5,292 bases of DNA from positions 1 to 5,292 of the forward strand of contig LRSK01000159.1 in the NCBI GenBank assembly GCA_001563325.1. The letters run 5' to 3'. This DNA is from Candidatus Thorarchaeota archaeon SMTZ1-83 (GTDB lineage: Archaea; Asgardarchaeota; Thorarchaeia; Thorarchaeales; Thorarchaeaceae). Under the pieces are notes generated by a model. The model worked only from the letters and a program-made list of their open reading frames with translations, did no database searches and was not told the DNA's origin. Shown one piece after another: positions 1-5,292 of the stretch; the stretch's first letter is position 1; the number at the start of each line of letters is the position of its first letter. The translations under genes were made by a program, and so were the position numbers.

Positions 1-1644
1 AACACCAACTTTGATCAGGTTTCCATTGAAACAGACAATTCAGGTCCTGCCCTGTCCGTGAGCTCTCCCGGGAATGAAACGATCTACGATGCACCAGCCA
101 CAGTATATGTCGAGGTATCAGCAGGTGATCCAAGAGGTCTCTCTCATATCCTGATTCTGTATTCCACAGGGGCTGCATGGATGATTGAGCCAATGGTACA
201 CAATGAGTCGAGATTCCTCTGGAGTTCTTTGCCGCTCTCATCGGGGACTGTGCTTAGGTTCATGGTCTTCGCCAACGATAGTCTGGGAAACGAGAGATCG
301 GCCCAGACCTACATATGCCCCGTGCTTGACCAGTCGGGCCCAACTATCGGAATACCCAACATGATTCCAGAGGTGGCGACTCCACTTGACACAGTGTTGA
401 TTTCTGTGAGTATATCAGACCACTCAAACGTTGACAGTGCACTTCTCTCCTACAGAGTAGATTCTGGACCATGGACCAATCTCAGCATGGAACTTGACAC
501 CCGTTACTGGGCACATCTGCCAGCTCTTAGTGAAGATAGTCAGGTCCAGTACCGCATCTCCGCCAACGACTCGTACGACCAATGGTCGCAGAGTCCAGTC
601 TACCAGTACACAGTCGTTTCATTTGACACACTTCCACCCATTGTCACCTCGTGGATTCTCGACCCACTTGCCCCCAACGAGACAAACACTGTGACGGTGA
701 CGATAAACGCCACCGATCCCTCCTCGATTGCTGAGGGGATACTCGCGTATCATGACGGGACAGGATGGCACAATTCTACGCTAGTTCTTGCTGAGGGTTT
801 CTACGTTGGAAATGTGCCGGCTCTACCAGTTGGAACAACCGTGACTCTGAAACTGTACTTGTGTGATGGACAGGACAACTGGGGCATCACCCCGTTGGGG
901 CAGTATGTCGTGCAGTCAAGTGATAGAGAAGGCCCCAGCTTTGCTCTCGTTGTCCAGACTCCTGGACAGCCGACAGAGGAGGATACTGTGGAAATCTTTG
1001 CTCTCGTTGAAGATCCTAGTAACGTCGGCCAAGTAGTACTCAGCTATAGTACAGGTGGCACTTGGGCAAACAAGTCTATGGTCTTCAACGGCACAGGATA
1101 TGTGGTAGACATTTCGCCAAACAACCCAGGCACCTTCGTCACATTTCGGTTGTACGCATGCGATACGAGAAACAACTGGCAGTCTAGCAGTTACTATGAG
1201 TATCATGTGGTCTTATCAGACCCGAATCCTCCTGTAGTATCTGACGTTGCATGGTCACCCGTAAGTCCATATGATAACGAGTCAATCTATGTGACCGCAC
1301 AGATCTCTGACGAGAATCCCATTGTATTGGCTCTGGTGCAATACTCGGCTGGAGGTATCTGGCGCAACCTCACCATGGAGGTTGCCCAAGCCATCTATGC
1401 AGTCTATGTACCAGCCATTGGCATAGGGACCACGATTCAGATGCGCATTCTTGCAATGGACTCCAAGGGCAATTGGGGATTCTCTGAATACTTCAGCGTG
1501 GATGTTGCAGCGAGGCCTCCTCCAGCTGTCCAGCCCACCGATCTCTCGGGTGTGATCGTCGGAGGTTTTGCAGGAGCATCTGTTGTGGGTGCAGTCGTGG
1601 CCATTAGTTTCCTCCTCAGTCGGCGAAGATCTTCGACACCCTAA
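1..1644 (+). CDS. Tandem Ig-like repeat surface protein with C-terminal membrane anchor (5' partial)
   Basis: The frame is open from base 1, so the N-terminus lies outside the window. A GTG at 58 falls inside the first full repeat and is not a credible start. The visible part is five tandem repeats of 97-99 residues. Each opens with a D-x-x-(G/P)-P motif (codons at 34, 328, 625, 922 and 1219), then has a D-T/E-V strand, a Y-S-x-G-G-x-W-x-N segment and a P-A-x-x-x-G-T-x-V hairpin, and most have a closing D-x-x-N-W. This fits beta-sandwich Ig/FN3-like modules common in archaeal surface proteins. A short proline-rich linker follows, then one hydrophobic helix (about 1546-1617) and the basic tail RRRSSTP, typical of a type I anchor with the repeats outside the cell. 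N-X-S/T sequons are frequent, which suggests glycosylation. Likely role is adhesion or envelope structure; the ligand is unknown. The next gene is convergent. Confidence is high for architecture and low for function. Confidence 0.88.
   Translation, partial: NTNFDQVSIETDNSGPALSVSSPGNETIYDAPATVYVEVSAGDPRGLSHILILYSTGAAWMIEPMVHNESRFLWSSLPLSSGTVLRFMVFANDSLGNERSAQTYICPVLDQSGPTIGIPNMIPEVATPLDTVLISVSISDHSNVDSALLSYRVDSGPWTNLSMELDTRYWAHLPALSEDSQVQYRISANDSYDQWSQSPVYQYTVVSFDTLPPIVTSWILDPLAPNETNTVTVTINATDPSSIAEGILAYHDGTGWHNSTLVLAEGFYVGNVPALPVGTTVTLKLYLCDGQDNWGITPLGQYVVQSSDREGPSFALVVQTPGQPTEEDTVEIFALVEDPSNVGQVVLSYSTGGTWANKSMVFNGTGYVVDISPNNPGTFVTFRLYACDTRNNWQSSSYYEYHVVLSDPNPPVVSDVAWSPVSPYDNESIYVTAQISDENPIVLALVQYSAGGIWRNLTMEVAQAIYAVYVPAIGIGTTIQMRILAMDSKGNWGFSEYFSVDVAARPPPAVQPTDLSGVIVGGFAGASVVGAVVAISFLLSRRRSSTP
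34..1509 (+). repeat. Five tandem Ig-like protein repeats, about 297 bp period
   Basis: The D-x-x-(G/P)-P boundary motif recurs with spacings of 294, 297, 297 and 297 bases, and a fifth unit of about 97 residues ends at the linker. Conservation is at protein level: aligned codons differ widely between units, so this is an old duplication series, not a recent DNA expansion. Unit 1 is the most divergent. It lacks the W-x-N sequon (MIEPM instead) and ends N-D-S-L-G-N-E rather than D-x-x-N-W. Bases 1-33 appear to be the tail of a further upstream unit. Confidence 0.85.
1546..1617 (+). other. C-terminal transmembrane anchor segment
   Basis: About 24 small and hydrophobic residues (glycine, alanine, valine, isoleucine and leucine) follow a PPPAVQP linker and are followed by RRR. 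The positive charges after the helix predict that the short tail is in the cytoplasm and the repeats are extracellular. Confidence 0.85.
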
Positions 1645-1735
1645 TCACGTGACACATCAGGGTCTTATGTCTAGACTCCTAGCATCATCTCAATAGTCAA
1701 CACTCACGAAATGATTCTTCAGTTCTCGTGCTGTT
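1645..1735. other. Convergent intergenic spacer
   Basis: This 91-base spacer separates the stop of the surface-repeat gene from the stop of the nuclease-like gene on the other strand. It holds two 8-base perfect palindromes, TCACGTGA at 1645-1652 and GTCTAGAC at 1669-1676, which are too short to call as sites. On neither strand is there a clear oligo-T run or long hairpin that would mark a terminator. Confidence 0.5.
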
Positions 1736-2650
1736 CTAGGCCAATATGATGTAGCTCTTGGACTTGGTCAGCTTGTAGTCAAAGGGATTGACGCCTGTCC
1801 CTGTGGATGGAAAGTCATAATGATAGAGTCCGAAACGTACCGTCGAATGGTCCGCTTCCGTTTCGGCCGACCAGTCTAGCAGCAACCCGCTGGAGAGCTT
1901 ATCAGTCTGTGACCTCACATGAATGAGTGGCCGGACCAAGTGATGAATGCTGAAGCCCGACAACGGAGTCTGATACGACGACTGCCTTGCCGCAAGAACC
2001 ACAATGTGCCGTTCCGATTCCAAGTAGCCATCGGCCTCGGCCACCGCATCAAGAGGAAATGTCTGTCCAAGTATCTTCAGCTCCCCCTTGGTTCTTGCCT
2101 CTAACCGGCCACCCAGCGTGAAGCTCTCAAAGGGGGAGAAACACTCACTGAGAAACGACTGTAGCACGCCCACGCTCCATGCCAAGTTTACTCCATCTTC
2201 TCCATTAACAAAGCCGCTCGCTCCCTTCCTTAGGTAATCATGTCTTGGTAAGGTGTAGAAGGGCATACCGACATACTGCTCAGTGGGCTCTTCCAGTTTG
2301 GGAAACAGAGTGGGAAGCACCGTGTCCTTCCTCTTTATGAGAACATAACCCCCCGTCAGATTCCCGAACGGCTCGACACCCAGTTTGTTCAATGTTGCCG
2401 GCAGCTCGACTGCAGAGTAGTCTAGAGTCATCTTTCCTGGTTGCTGACCAGCTTCGGAGAAGTCTGACATTGTGAGTTGCAGCACCTTCGATGAGTCATC
2501 AGCCAGCCAATCTTGGACCTTCTTGGTGGCAACTACCTTCTCCCAACCATATTCCAGCCTGCTCATCTCAGTCCTCACTGTGTAGAAATCGTGAGATAAA
2601 AAGAACGCTCTGGTCGATCTGCTTGTGGAAGAAACGCCAATAACATGCAT
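1736..2650 (-). CDS. Solitary PD-(D/E)XK restriction-endonuclease-like protein, probably catalytically degenerate
   Basis: This 304-residue soluble protein has no signal peptide or membrane segment. From memory, its C-terminal half follows the layout of an uncharacterised type II restriction-enzyme-like family (possibly DUF6997): an L-G-V-x-P-x-x-x-L-x-G-G-Y-V-L-I segment (90-105), an N-L-A-W-S-V-G-V-L-Q-S-F-L helix (155-167), T-L-G-G-R (178-182), an E-x-D-G-Y-x-E core (E205, D207, E211), a following hydrophobic strand, then F-x-I-x-x-L-x-x-P (233-241) and a final L-Y-x-Y-x-F strand (275-280). In the family the strand reads roughly (I/V)-E-A-K; here it is L-A-A-R, with A220 and R222 in place of the catalytic Glu and Lys. 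DNA cleavage is therefore doubtful, and DNA binding or another role is possible. No methyltransferase is adjacent in the window. The start at 2650 is the first ATG, but the frame is open 26 codons further upstream without a start; Met29 (2566) is an alternative. No strong ribosome binding site is visible. The gene is probably real, but the family call is tentative. Confidence 0.6.
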   Translation of the reverse strand: MHVIGVSSTSRSTRAFFLSHDFYTVRTEMSRLEYGWEKVVATKKVQDWLADDSSKVLQLTMSDFSEAGQQPGKMTLDYSAVELPATLNKLGVEPFGNLTGGYVLIKRKDTVLPTLFPKLEEPTEQYVGMPFYTLPRHDYLRKGASGFVNGEDGVNLAWSVGVLQSFLSECFSPFESFTLGGRLEARTKGELKILGQTFPLDAVAEADGYLESERHIVVLAARQSSYQTPLSGFSIHHLVRPLIHVRSQTDKLSSGLLLDWSAETEADHSTVRFGLYHYDFPSTGTGVNPFDYKLTKSKSYIILA

Positions 2651-2760
2651 GCTTCGATAATCAGACGTAGCAAAAACCCATAGGTCAGATCCGATGGACT
2701 CTCCGCTAGAAGGCCGAAAGGATAAACATCAGGAATCGCCATGTTCTACTCGGGAAGAGC
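2651..2760. promoter_or_regulatory. Divergent intergenic/promoter region
   Basis: These 110 bases separate the nuclease-like gene (leftward) from the small membrane protein (rightward), so any promoters for both should lie here. On the plus strand, CGAAAG at 2715-2720 followed by GATAAACA at 2721-2728 resembles an archaeal BRE plus a weak TATA element about 33-46 bases before the ATG at 2761. On the minus strand only a T-rich stretch (complement of 2671-2675) is seen, with no convincing TATA box. Confidence 0.4.
2715..2728 (+). promoter_or_regulatory. Possible BRE/TATA element for the small membrane protein
   Basis: A purine-rich CGAAAG directly before the A/T-rich GATAAACA matches the general layout of an archaeal BRE and TATA box. 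The spacing would give a transcript start near 2747 and a short leader of about 14 bases. The TATA match is imperfect, so this is a suggestion only. Confidence 0.3.
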
Positions 2761-3012
2761 ATGGAAAAAGTGAATGACGAAGAGGAGGAACTCTCAACTG
2801 CTGAGGCATTGTGCTCTATTGGCATCCTTCTAATCGTTTGTGTCCTCACGTACTATACATTTGCAGTGCTCTCTGAGACTTCCCTGGGATGGGCGATGCT
2901 CATCGCCTTGGGTGTGGTTGGCTGGGTACTCTTCGTATCACTAAACAGGAAGTACAGATGGGTTGTTCTGCGCAGACGGCCGCCGGAAGAAGGTGAATAC
3001 TCTACTTTCTGA
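2761..3012 (+). CDS. Small two-helix membrane protein of unknown function
   Basis: This 83-residue protein is not one I recognise. A short acidic N-terminus (MEKVNDEEEE) is followed by two hydrophobic helices, roughly residues 15-37 and 43-61, joined by a tight S-E-T-S-L-G turn. The tail is strongly basic (RKYRWVVLRRR) and ends in a proline/acidic stretch, PPEEGEYSTF. The basic tail after helix 2 suggests that it is cytoplasmic, giving a hairpin with both ends inside. The ATG at 2761 is preceded by GGGAAG, a weak Shine-Dalgarno-like stretch, and by a possible BRE/TATA element. The gene is divergent from the nuclease-like gene and converges with the propeller gene, only 12 bases away stop to stop. 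It overlaps no better open frame, and its composition is like that of the neighbours, so it is probably real. Function cannot be assigned. Confidence 0.7.
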   Translation: MEKVNDEEEELSTAEALCSIGILLIVCVLTYYTFAVLSETSLGWAMLIALGVVGWVLFVSLNRKYRWVVLRRRPPEEGEYSTF

Positions 3013-3024
3013 GCATTCTTCATT

Positions 3025-5271
3025 CTATCTGCCGAGCCCTCTCCTGAGCCCGAAGATGGCCACCAGCAAGACTACCCCGGCTCCTATACCCATCAAAAGA
3101 ATCACTGTGGAACCAGTTTCTCCGTTTCCAGTCCCTGTTGTGCCTCCTGTCGTCGTAGTTGTGGTCGTGGTTGGTTGCGGTCCTGCTTCAACTATGACGA
3201 TGACCACGTCGTTTGCACTATTCCCGCCTCGATCGAAGACTGTACAATTGAATGTATAGAGCCCCTCAGGTAGAAGGTCAACGTTCAGAGTGATCTCGTC
3301 ACCGAGCCACGCCCCGGAGATCACCATGACTCCATTTCTGGTGATGTAGAACGAGGCCGGATTCGTGTCGGCCGGTGTCCAACTGATGAAATGGCCCAGA
3401 TCCCCCTCAGTGTACGAGATGTCCTGAGGCTGGTCTATTGTGGGCGGTGTCAGGTCGGGGACGTTGACGGTGACCTCATTCGATACGAAGCTCTCGCCGT
3501 AGCTGTTCACCGCAGTGACAACATAGTGGTAGGTGGTGTCAGGAAGTGCACTCGTGTCCACGAGATACTCGTAGGTTGTTTCCTCAAGCACGATGTCGAA
3601 GTTACCGCTGGTGGTGTTTCGATACACTCGGTAGCCCGATACATCCGAGTTGCCGTCGTGCTCTGGTATCTCCCAGAGCAGAACCACATTCCCATCTTCA
3701 GACTCAATGGCTGATAGACTCAAGGGTGGACTAGGTGCCGAATAGACAATGAACGATGTCACGAACAGGTCGTCCATACCGCTAGCGCTTTTGTTGAATG
3801 CATTCTCAGTTGTTGGGAAGTCAGTGGAACGTGTTTTGCCAGCAATCCATGCATGCCCTGAGGAATCCAAGGCCAATCTAGAGAACACTTCCGAGTCAGA
3901 ACCGCCGAGAAATGTTGAGTAGTAGAGGGCGGTGCCGTTCGGTGCAATGGATAGGAGAAAGGCATCCCGAACCCCACTGTAAGTCTGATTATAGGCATCG
4001 GGCGTTGTCGGAAATGTGTCCGTGCTTGTATCACCGGAGATCCAGACGGCGTTGTTTCTGTCAATGGCAATAGATCGCCCGTAGTCCTGGTCTGAACCGC
4101 CGAGATATGTCGAGTATAGCAGACTGCCGTTGTCCGCAAATTGGAAGACAATGCAGTCGTAGCTACCTCCATAGGAGGAGTCGTACGCGTTAGGTGTGGT
4201 AGGAAAGATACCTGAAGTGGTTGATCCTGTTCCCCAGACGTTTCCTGAGTTATCAGACGTGATAGACATCACGTCCTCATTTCCTGAGCCGCCGAAGAAT
4301 GTGGAATAAAGTAGTGTATTTCCATCTCCAGCGAGTTTGAGCAAGAATATGTCACGGCCACCAGATGTCTCGTTGTTGTAGGCGTCGGAAGTGACTGGGA
4401 AAACTACAGAATTAGTTGTTCCTGATACCCAGACGTCGTCTGAGGAGTCAACCATGACTTTGTGGCCACGGTCATCGTCAGTTCCACCAAAAAATGTTGA
4501 GTACAACATTGTGGTTCCGTTCTTCGATAGTTGGAAGAGCACTGCATCAAAAGACCCGTTGTATACCGGGTATAAAGAAGATGGACTCATAGGGAAATCA
4601 TCTGAGTCCGTGATGCCCGTCGCCCATACGTTACCTTCACTATCCACGTCCAAGGAGAGAGCAGACTCAACTCCAGAGCCTCCCACGTAGGAGGAGTAGA
4701 GGAGAGAACCATTCTTGCCCGAGAGGCTGAAGATGAACATGTCAATCGACCCCCACATGGTCGAATTGTAGGCATTCACCGTAGTTGGGAAATTGCTTGA
4801 GCCGGTTTCTCCACATATCCAGACATTGTCCTCGGAGTCTATCTTGATGTCCATAGGCACTTCATAGAAGGAACCTCCAAGATAGGTAGAGTATAGCACA
4901 CTGCCATTCCTACCATCAAGCTTGATTACGAAGATATCAGTTGACCCGCTATAGGTATCGTTGAAAGCATTAGGAGATGTGTCGAGATTATCTGAACTGG
5001 TGCTGAGCGCAATCCAGACGTTTCCTTCGGAGTCTGTTGCGATGTGCGGGTCTTCGTCATATTCTGGGCCTCCGAAATACGTAGAATAAGTCATTTCAGC
5101 TGTCAATCCAAGAAGAAGGTCCGAGGATTGTGTTGCCGTCGTGTCGACGGGCTCTCGGAATGCGGCATTTGAGCCCAGATCCATCGCAACGACCATTGAA
5201 GAACCCGTGCAAACCAAGGCTGCGCAACCTAACGTCAGAATCAACATTACGAGTGTCTTGTACCTGAGCAT
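3025..5271 (-). CDS. SBBP-repeat beta-propeller surface protein with FN3, Ig-like domain, Thr stalk and membrane anchor
   Basis: This is a complete 748-residue protein. Residues 1 to about 30 form a signal peptide (RYK, then a hydrophobic core; cleavage possibly near Ala29). Residues 61-513 hold seven SBBP-type repeats of 64-65 residues, each with (L/Y)-Y-S-T-(Y/F)-x-G-G, D-x-x-x-x-(V/A)-W-x-x-G-x-T and usually F-P-T-T-x-x-A-(Y/F)-N, which should close into one seven-bladed beta-propeller. Residues 514-604 are a fibronectin type III domain (S-G-Y-R-V-Y-R, T-Y-H-Y-V-V-T-A-V-N). Residues 608-695 are an Ig-like domain of a style common in Asgard surface proteins (P-P-T-I-D-x-P, F-Y-I-T-R-N-G). 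A Thr8/Gly stalk (701-719) leads to a transmembrane helix (721-741) and an RRGLGR tail. It should sit on the outer face of the membrane with the propeller outermost. Likely role is recognition or adhesion; the ligand is unknown. The start fits the signal peptide and a purine-rich stretch upstream. Confidence 0.92.
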   Translation of the reverse strand: MLRYKTLVMLILTLGCAALVCTGSSMVVAMDLGSNAAFREPVDTTATQSSDLLLGLTAEMTYSTYFGGPEYDEDPHIATDSEGNVWIALSTSSDNLDTSPNAFNDTYSGSTDIFVIKLDGRNGSVLYSTYLGGSFYEVPMDIKIDSEDNVWICGETGSSNFPTTVNAYNSTMWGSIDMFIFSLSGKNGSLLYSSYVGGSGVESALSLDVDSEGNVWATGITDSDDFPMSPSSLYPVYNGSFDAVLFQLSKNGTTMLYSTFFGGTDDDRGHKVMVDSSDDVWVSGTTNSVVFPVTSDAYNNETSGGRDIFLLKLAGDGNTLLYSTFFGGSGNEDVMSITSDNSGNVWGTGSTTSGIFPTTPNAYDSSYGGSYDCIVFQFADNGSLLYSTYLGGSDQDYGRSIAIDRNNAVWISGDTSTDTFPTTPDAYNQTYSGVRDAFLLSIAPNGTALYYSTFLGGSDSEVFSRLALDSSGHAWIAGKTRSTDFPTTENAFNKSASGMDDLFVTSFIVYSAPSPPLSLSAIESEDGNVVLLWEIPEHDGNSDVSGYRVYRNTTSGNFDIVLEETTYEYLVDTSALPDTTYHYVVTAVNSYGESFVSNEVTVNVPDLTPPTIDQPQDISYTEGDLGHFISWTPADTNPASFYITRNGVMVISGAWLGDEITLNVDLLPEGLYTFNCTVFDRGGNSANDVVIVIVEAGPQPTTTTTTTTGGTTGTGNGETGSTVILLMGIGAGVVLLVAIFGLRRGLGR
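3052..3111 (-). other. C-terminal transmembrane anchor segment
   Basis: Residues 721-740 are uniformly hydrophobic and glycine-rich (S-T-V-I-L-L-M-G-I-G start) and are followed by G-L-R-R-G-L-G-R. The charge order predicts an outside propeller and an inside tail, the same layout as the repeat protein at the left of the window. Confidence 0.87.
3148..3171 (-). other. Poly-threonine stalk (Thr701-Thr708)
   Basis: Eight consecutive threonines precede a Gly/Thr-rich linker and the membrane helix. The codons are mixed (acc, acg, acc, aca, act, acg, acg, aca), so this is not a simple DNA microsatellite. A likely O-glycosylated membrane-proximal spacer. Confidence 0.8.
3187..3450 (-). other. Ig-like stalk domain (residues 608-695)
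   Basis: T-P-P-T-I-D-x-P opens the domain, followed by D-I-S-Y-T-E-G-D, I-S-W-T-P-A-D, F-Y-I-T-R-N-G, and the closing L-Y-T-F-N-C-T-V-F-D with G-G-N-S-A. This pattern is an Ig-like module that I associate with Asgard surface proteins; that association is from memory. Confidence 0.7.
3460..3732 (-). other. Fibronectin type III domain (residues 514-604)
   Basis: The segment opens S-P-P-L-S-L-S-A, has a core tryptophan in V-V-L-L-W-E-I-P, the S-G-Y-R-V-Y-R strand and the T-Y-H-Y-V-V-T-A-V-N strand, and ends S-N-E-V-T-V-N-V. These are hallmark FN3 strands in the right order and spacing. It acts as a spacer between propeller and stalk. Confidence 0.85.
3733..5091 (-). repeat. Seven SBBP beta-propeller repeats, about 195 bp period
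   Basis: The Y-S-(T/S)-(Y/F)-x-G-G motif starts at residues 62, 127, 192, 257, 322, 386 and 451, giving a period of 65, 65, 65, 65, 64 and 65 residues. Seven units match a single closed propeller. Blade 1 is the most divergent (A-L-S-T-S-S-D-N-L-D-T-S-P in place of G-x-T-x-S-x-x-F-P-T-T). Blade 7 runs into the FN3 domain without the usual N-G-(S/T) end. Confidence 0.88.
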
Positions 5272-5275
5272 AGTG

Positions 5276-5288
5276 CCTTCTCTCCTCC
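5276..5288 (-). promoter_or_regulatory. Shine-Dalgarno-like purine tract before the propeller gene
   Basis: Read on the minus strand, GGAGGAGAGAAGG precedes CACT and the ATG at 5271. GGAGG lies 12 bases from the ATG, rather far, while GAAGG lies 4 bases away. The continuous purine run makes this the likely ribosome binding site and supports the start. The promoter lies beyond the window edge. Confidence 0.6.
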
Positions 5289-5292
5289 GGGG

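Noticed and set aside
916..1206. 96-residue open frame on the minus strand
   Set aside because: It lies wholly inside the Ig-repeat gene, resembles no protein and has no start signal. A shadow frame.
1645..1676. Palindromes TCACGTGA and GTCTAGAC as an operator or terminator
   Set aside because: Eight-base palindromes are expected by chance, they do not pair into one hairpin, and no T-run follows.
1919..2104. 61-residue open frame on the plus strand
   Set aside because: Antisense to the nuclease-like gene, whose frame has coherent domain structure here; composition is arginine-rich shadow type.
2963..3259. 98-residue plus-strand frame with a run of nine valines
   Set aside because: The valine run is the antisense reading of the threonine stalk codons. 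It overlaps the end of the small membrane protein and the propeller gene's 3' end.
3391..3714. 107-residue plus-strand frame
   Set aside because: Antisense to the FN3 and Ig-like domains, which are clearly the coding reading.
3759..4172. 137-residue minus-strand frame with repeated motifs
   Set aside because: Same strand but a different frame of the SBBP repeats; its repetitiveness is inherited from the true gene.
3733..5091. Regular 195-base periodicity as a CRISPR or DNA repeat array
   Set aside because: The period equals the 65-residue propeller blade, and the conservation is in the protein with diverged codons.
5224..5271. Lipoprotein signal with Cys16 of the propeller protein
   Set aside because: The residues before Cys16 are T-L-G, which does not fit the usual L-(A/S/T/V)-(G/A)-C lipobox, and the protein already has a C-terminal membrane anchor.

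Overview
The window looks like archaeal chromosome, and the best guess is an Asgard archaeon of the Thorarchaeia type. The support is two large secreted, membrane-anchored surface proteins. One joins an SBBP-type beta-propeller to a fibronectin type III domain, an Ig-like domain of a style common in Asgard surface proteins, a poly-threonine stalk, one C-terminal transmembrane helix and a short basic tail. The other is a tandem Ig-like repeat protein with the same kind of C-terminal anchor. Both are rich in N-X-S/T sequons. The lineage call comes from protein style, not from a marker gene. No rRNA, tRNA, CRISPR array, transposase or integrase was seen.

Layout: (1) 1-1644, plus strand: the C-terminal part of a repeat surface protein that is open at the left edge, with five 97-99 residue repeats and a transmembrane anchor. 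(2) 1645-1735: a short convergent spacer with no clear terminator. (3) 1736-2650, minus strand: a 304-residue protein that I read as a divergent PD-(D/E)XK restriction-endonuclease-like protein whose expected catalytic E-x-K residues are replaced. No methyltransferase lies beside it in the window. (4) 2651-2760: a divergent promoter region. (5) 2761-3012, plus strand: a small two-helix membrane protein of unknown function. (6) 3025-5271, minus strand: a complete 748-residue seven-bladed SBBP propeller surface protein, with a purine-rich Shine-Dalgarno-like stretch at the right edge.

The two surface proteins probably stand on the outer face of the cytoplasmic membrane as glycosylated stalks or adhesion/recognition proteins. 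The four genes alternate in strand (+,-,+,-), so none of them forms an operon inside this window. The most interesting locus is the solitary, apparently catalytically degenerate nuclease-fold protein. Its 5' end is also uncertain, because the frame stays open and protein-like for 26 codons before the first usable start codon. I did not see a convincing multi-gene new system here.
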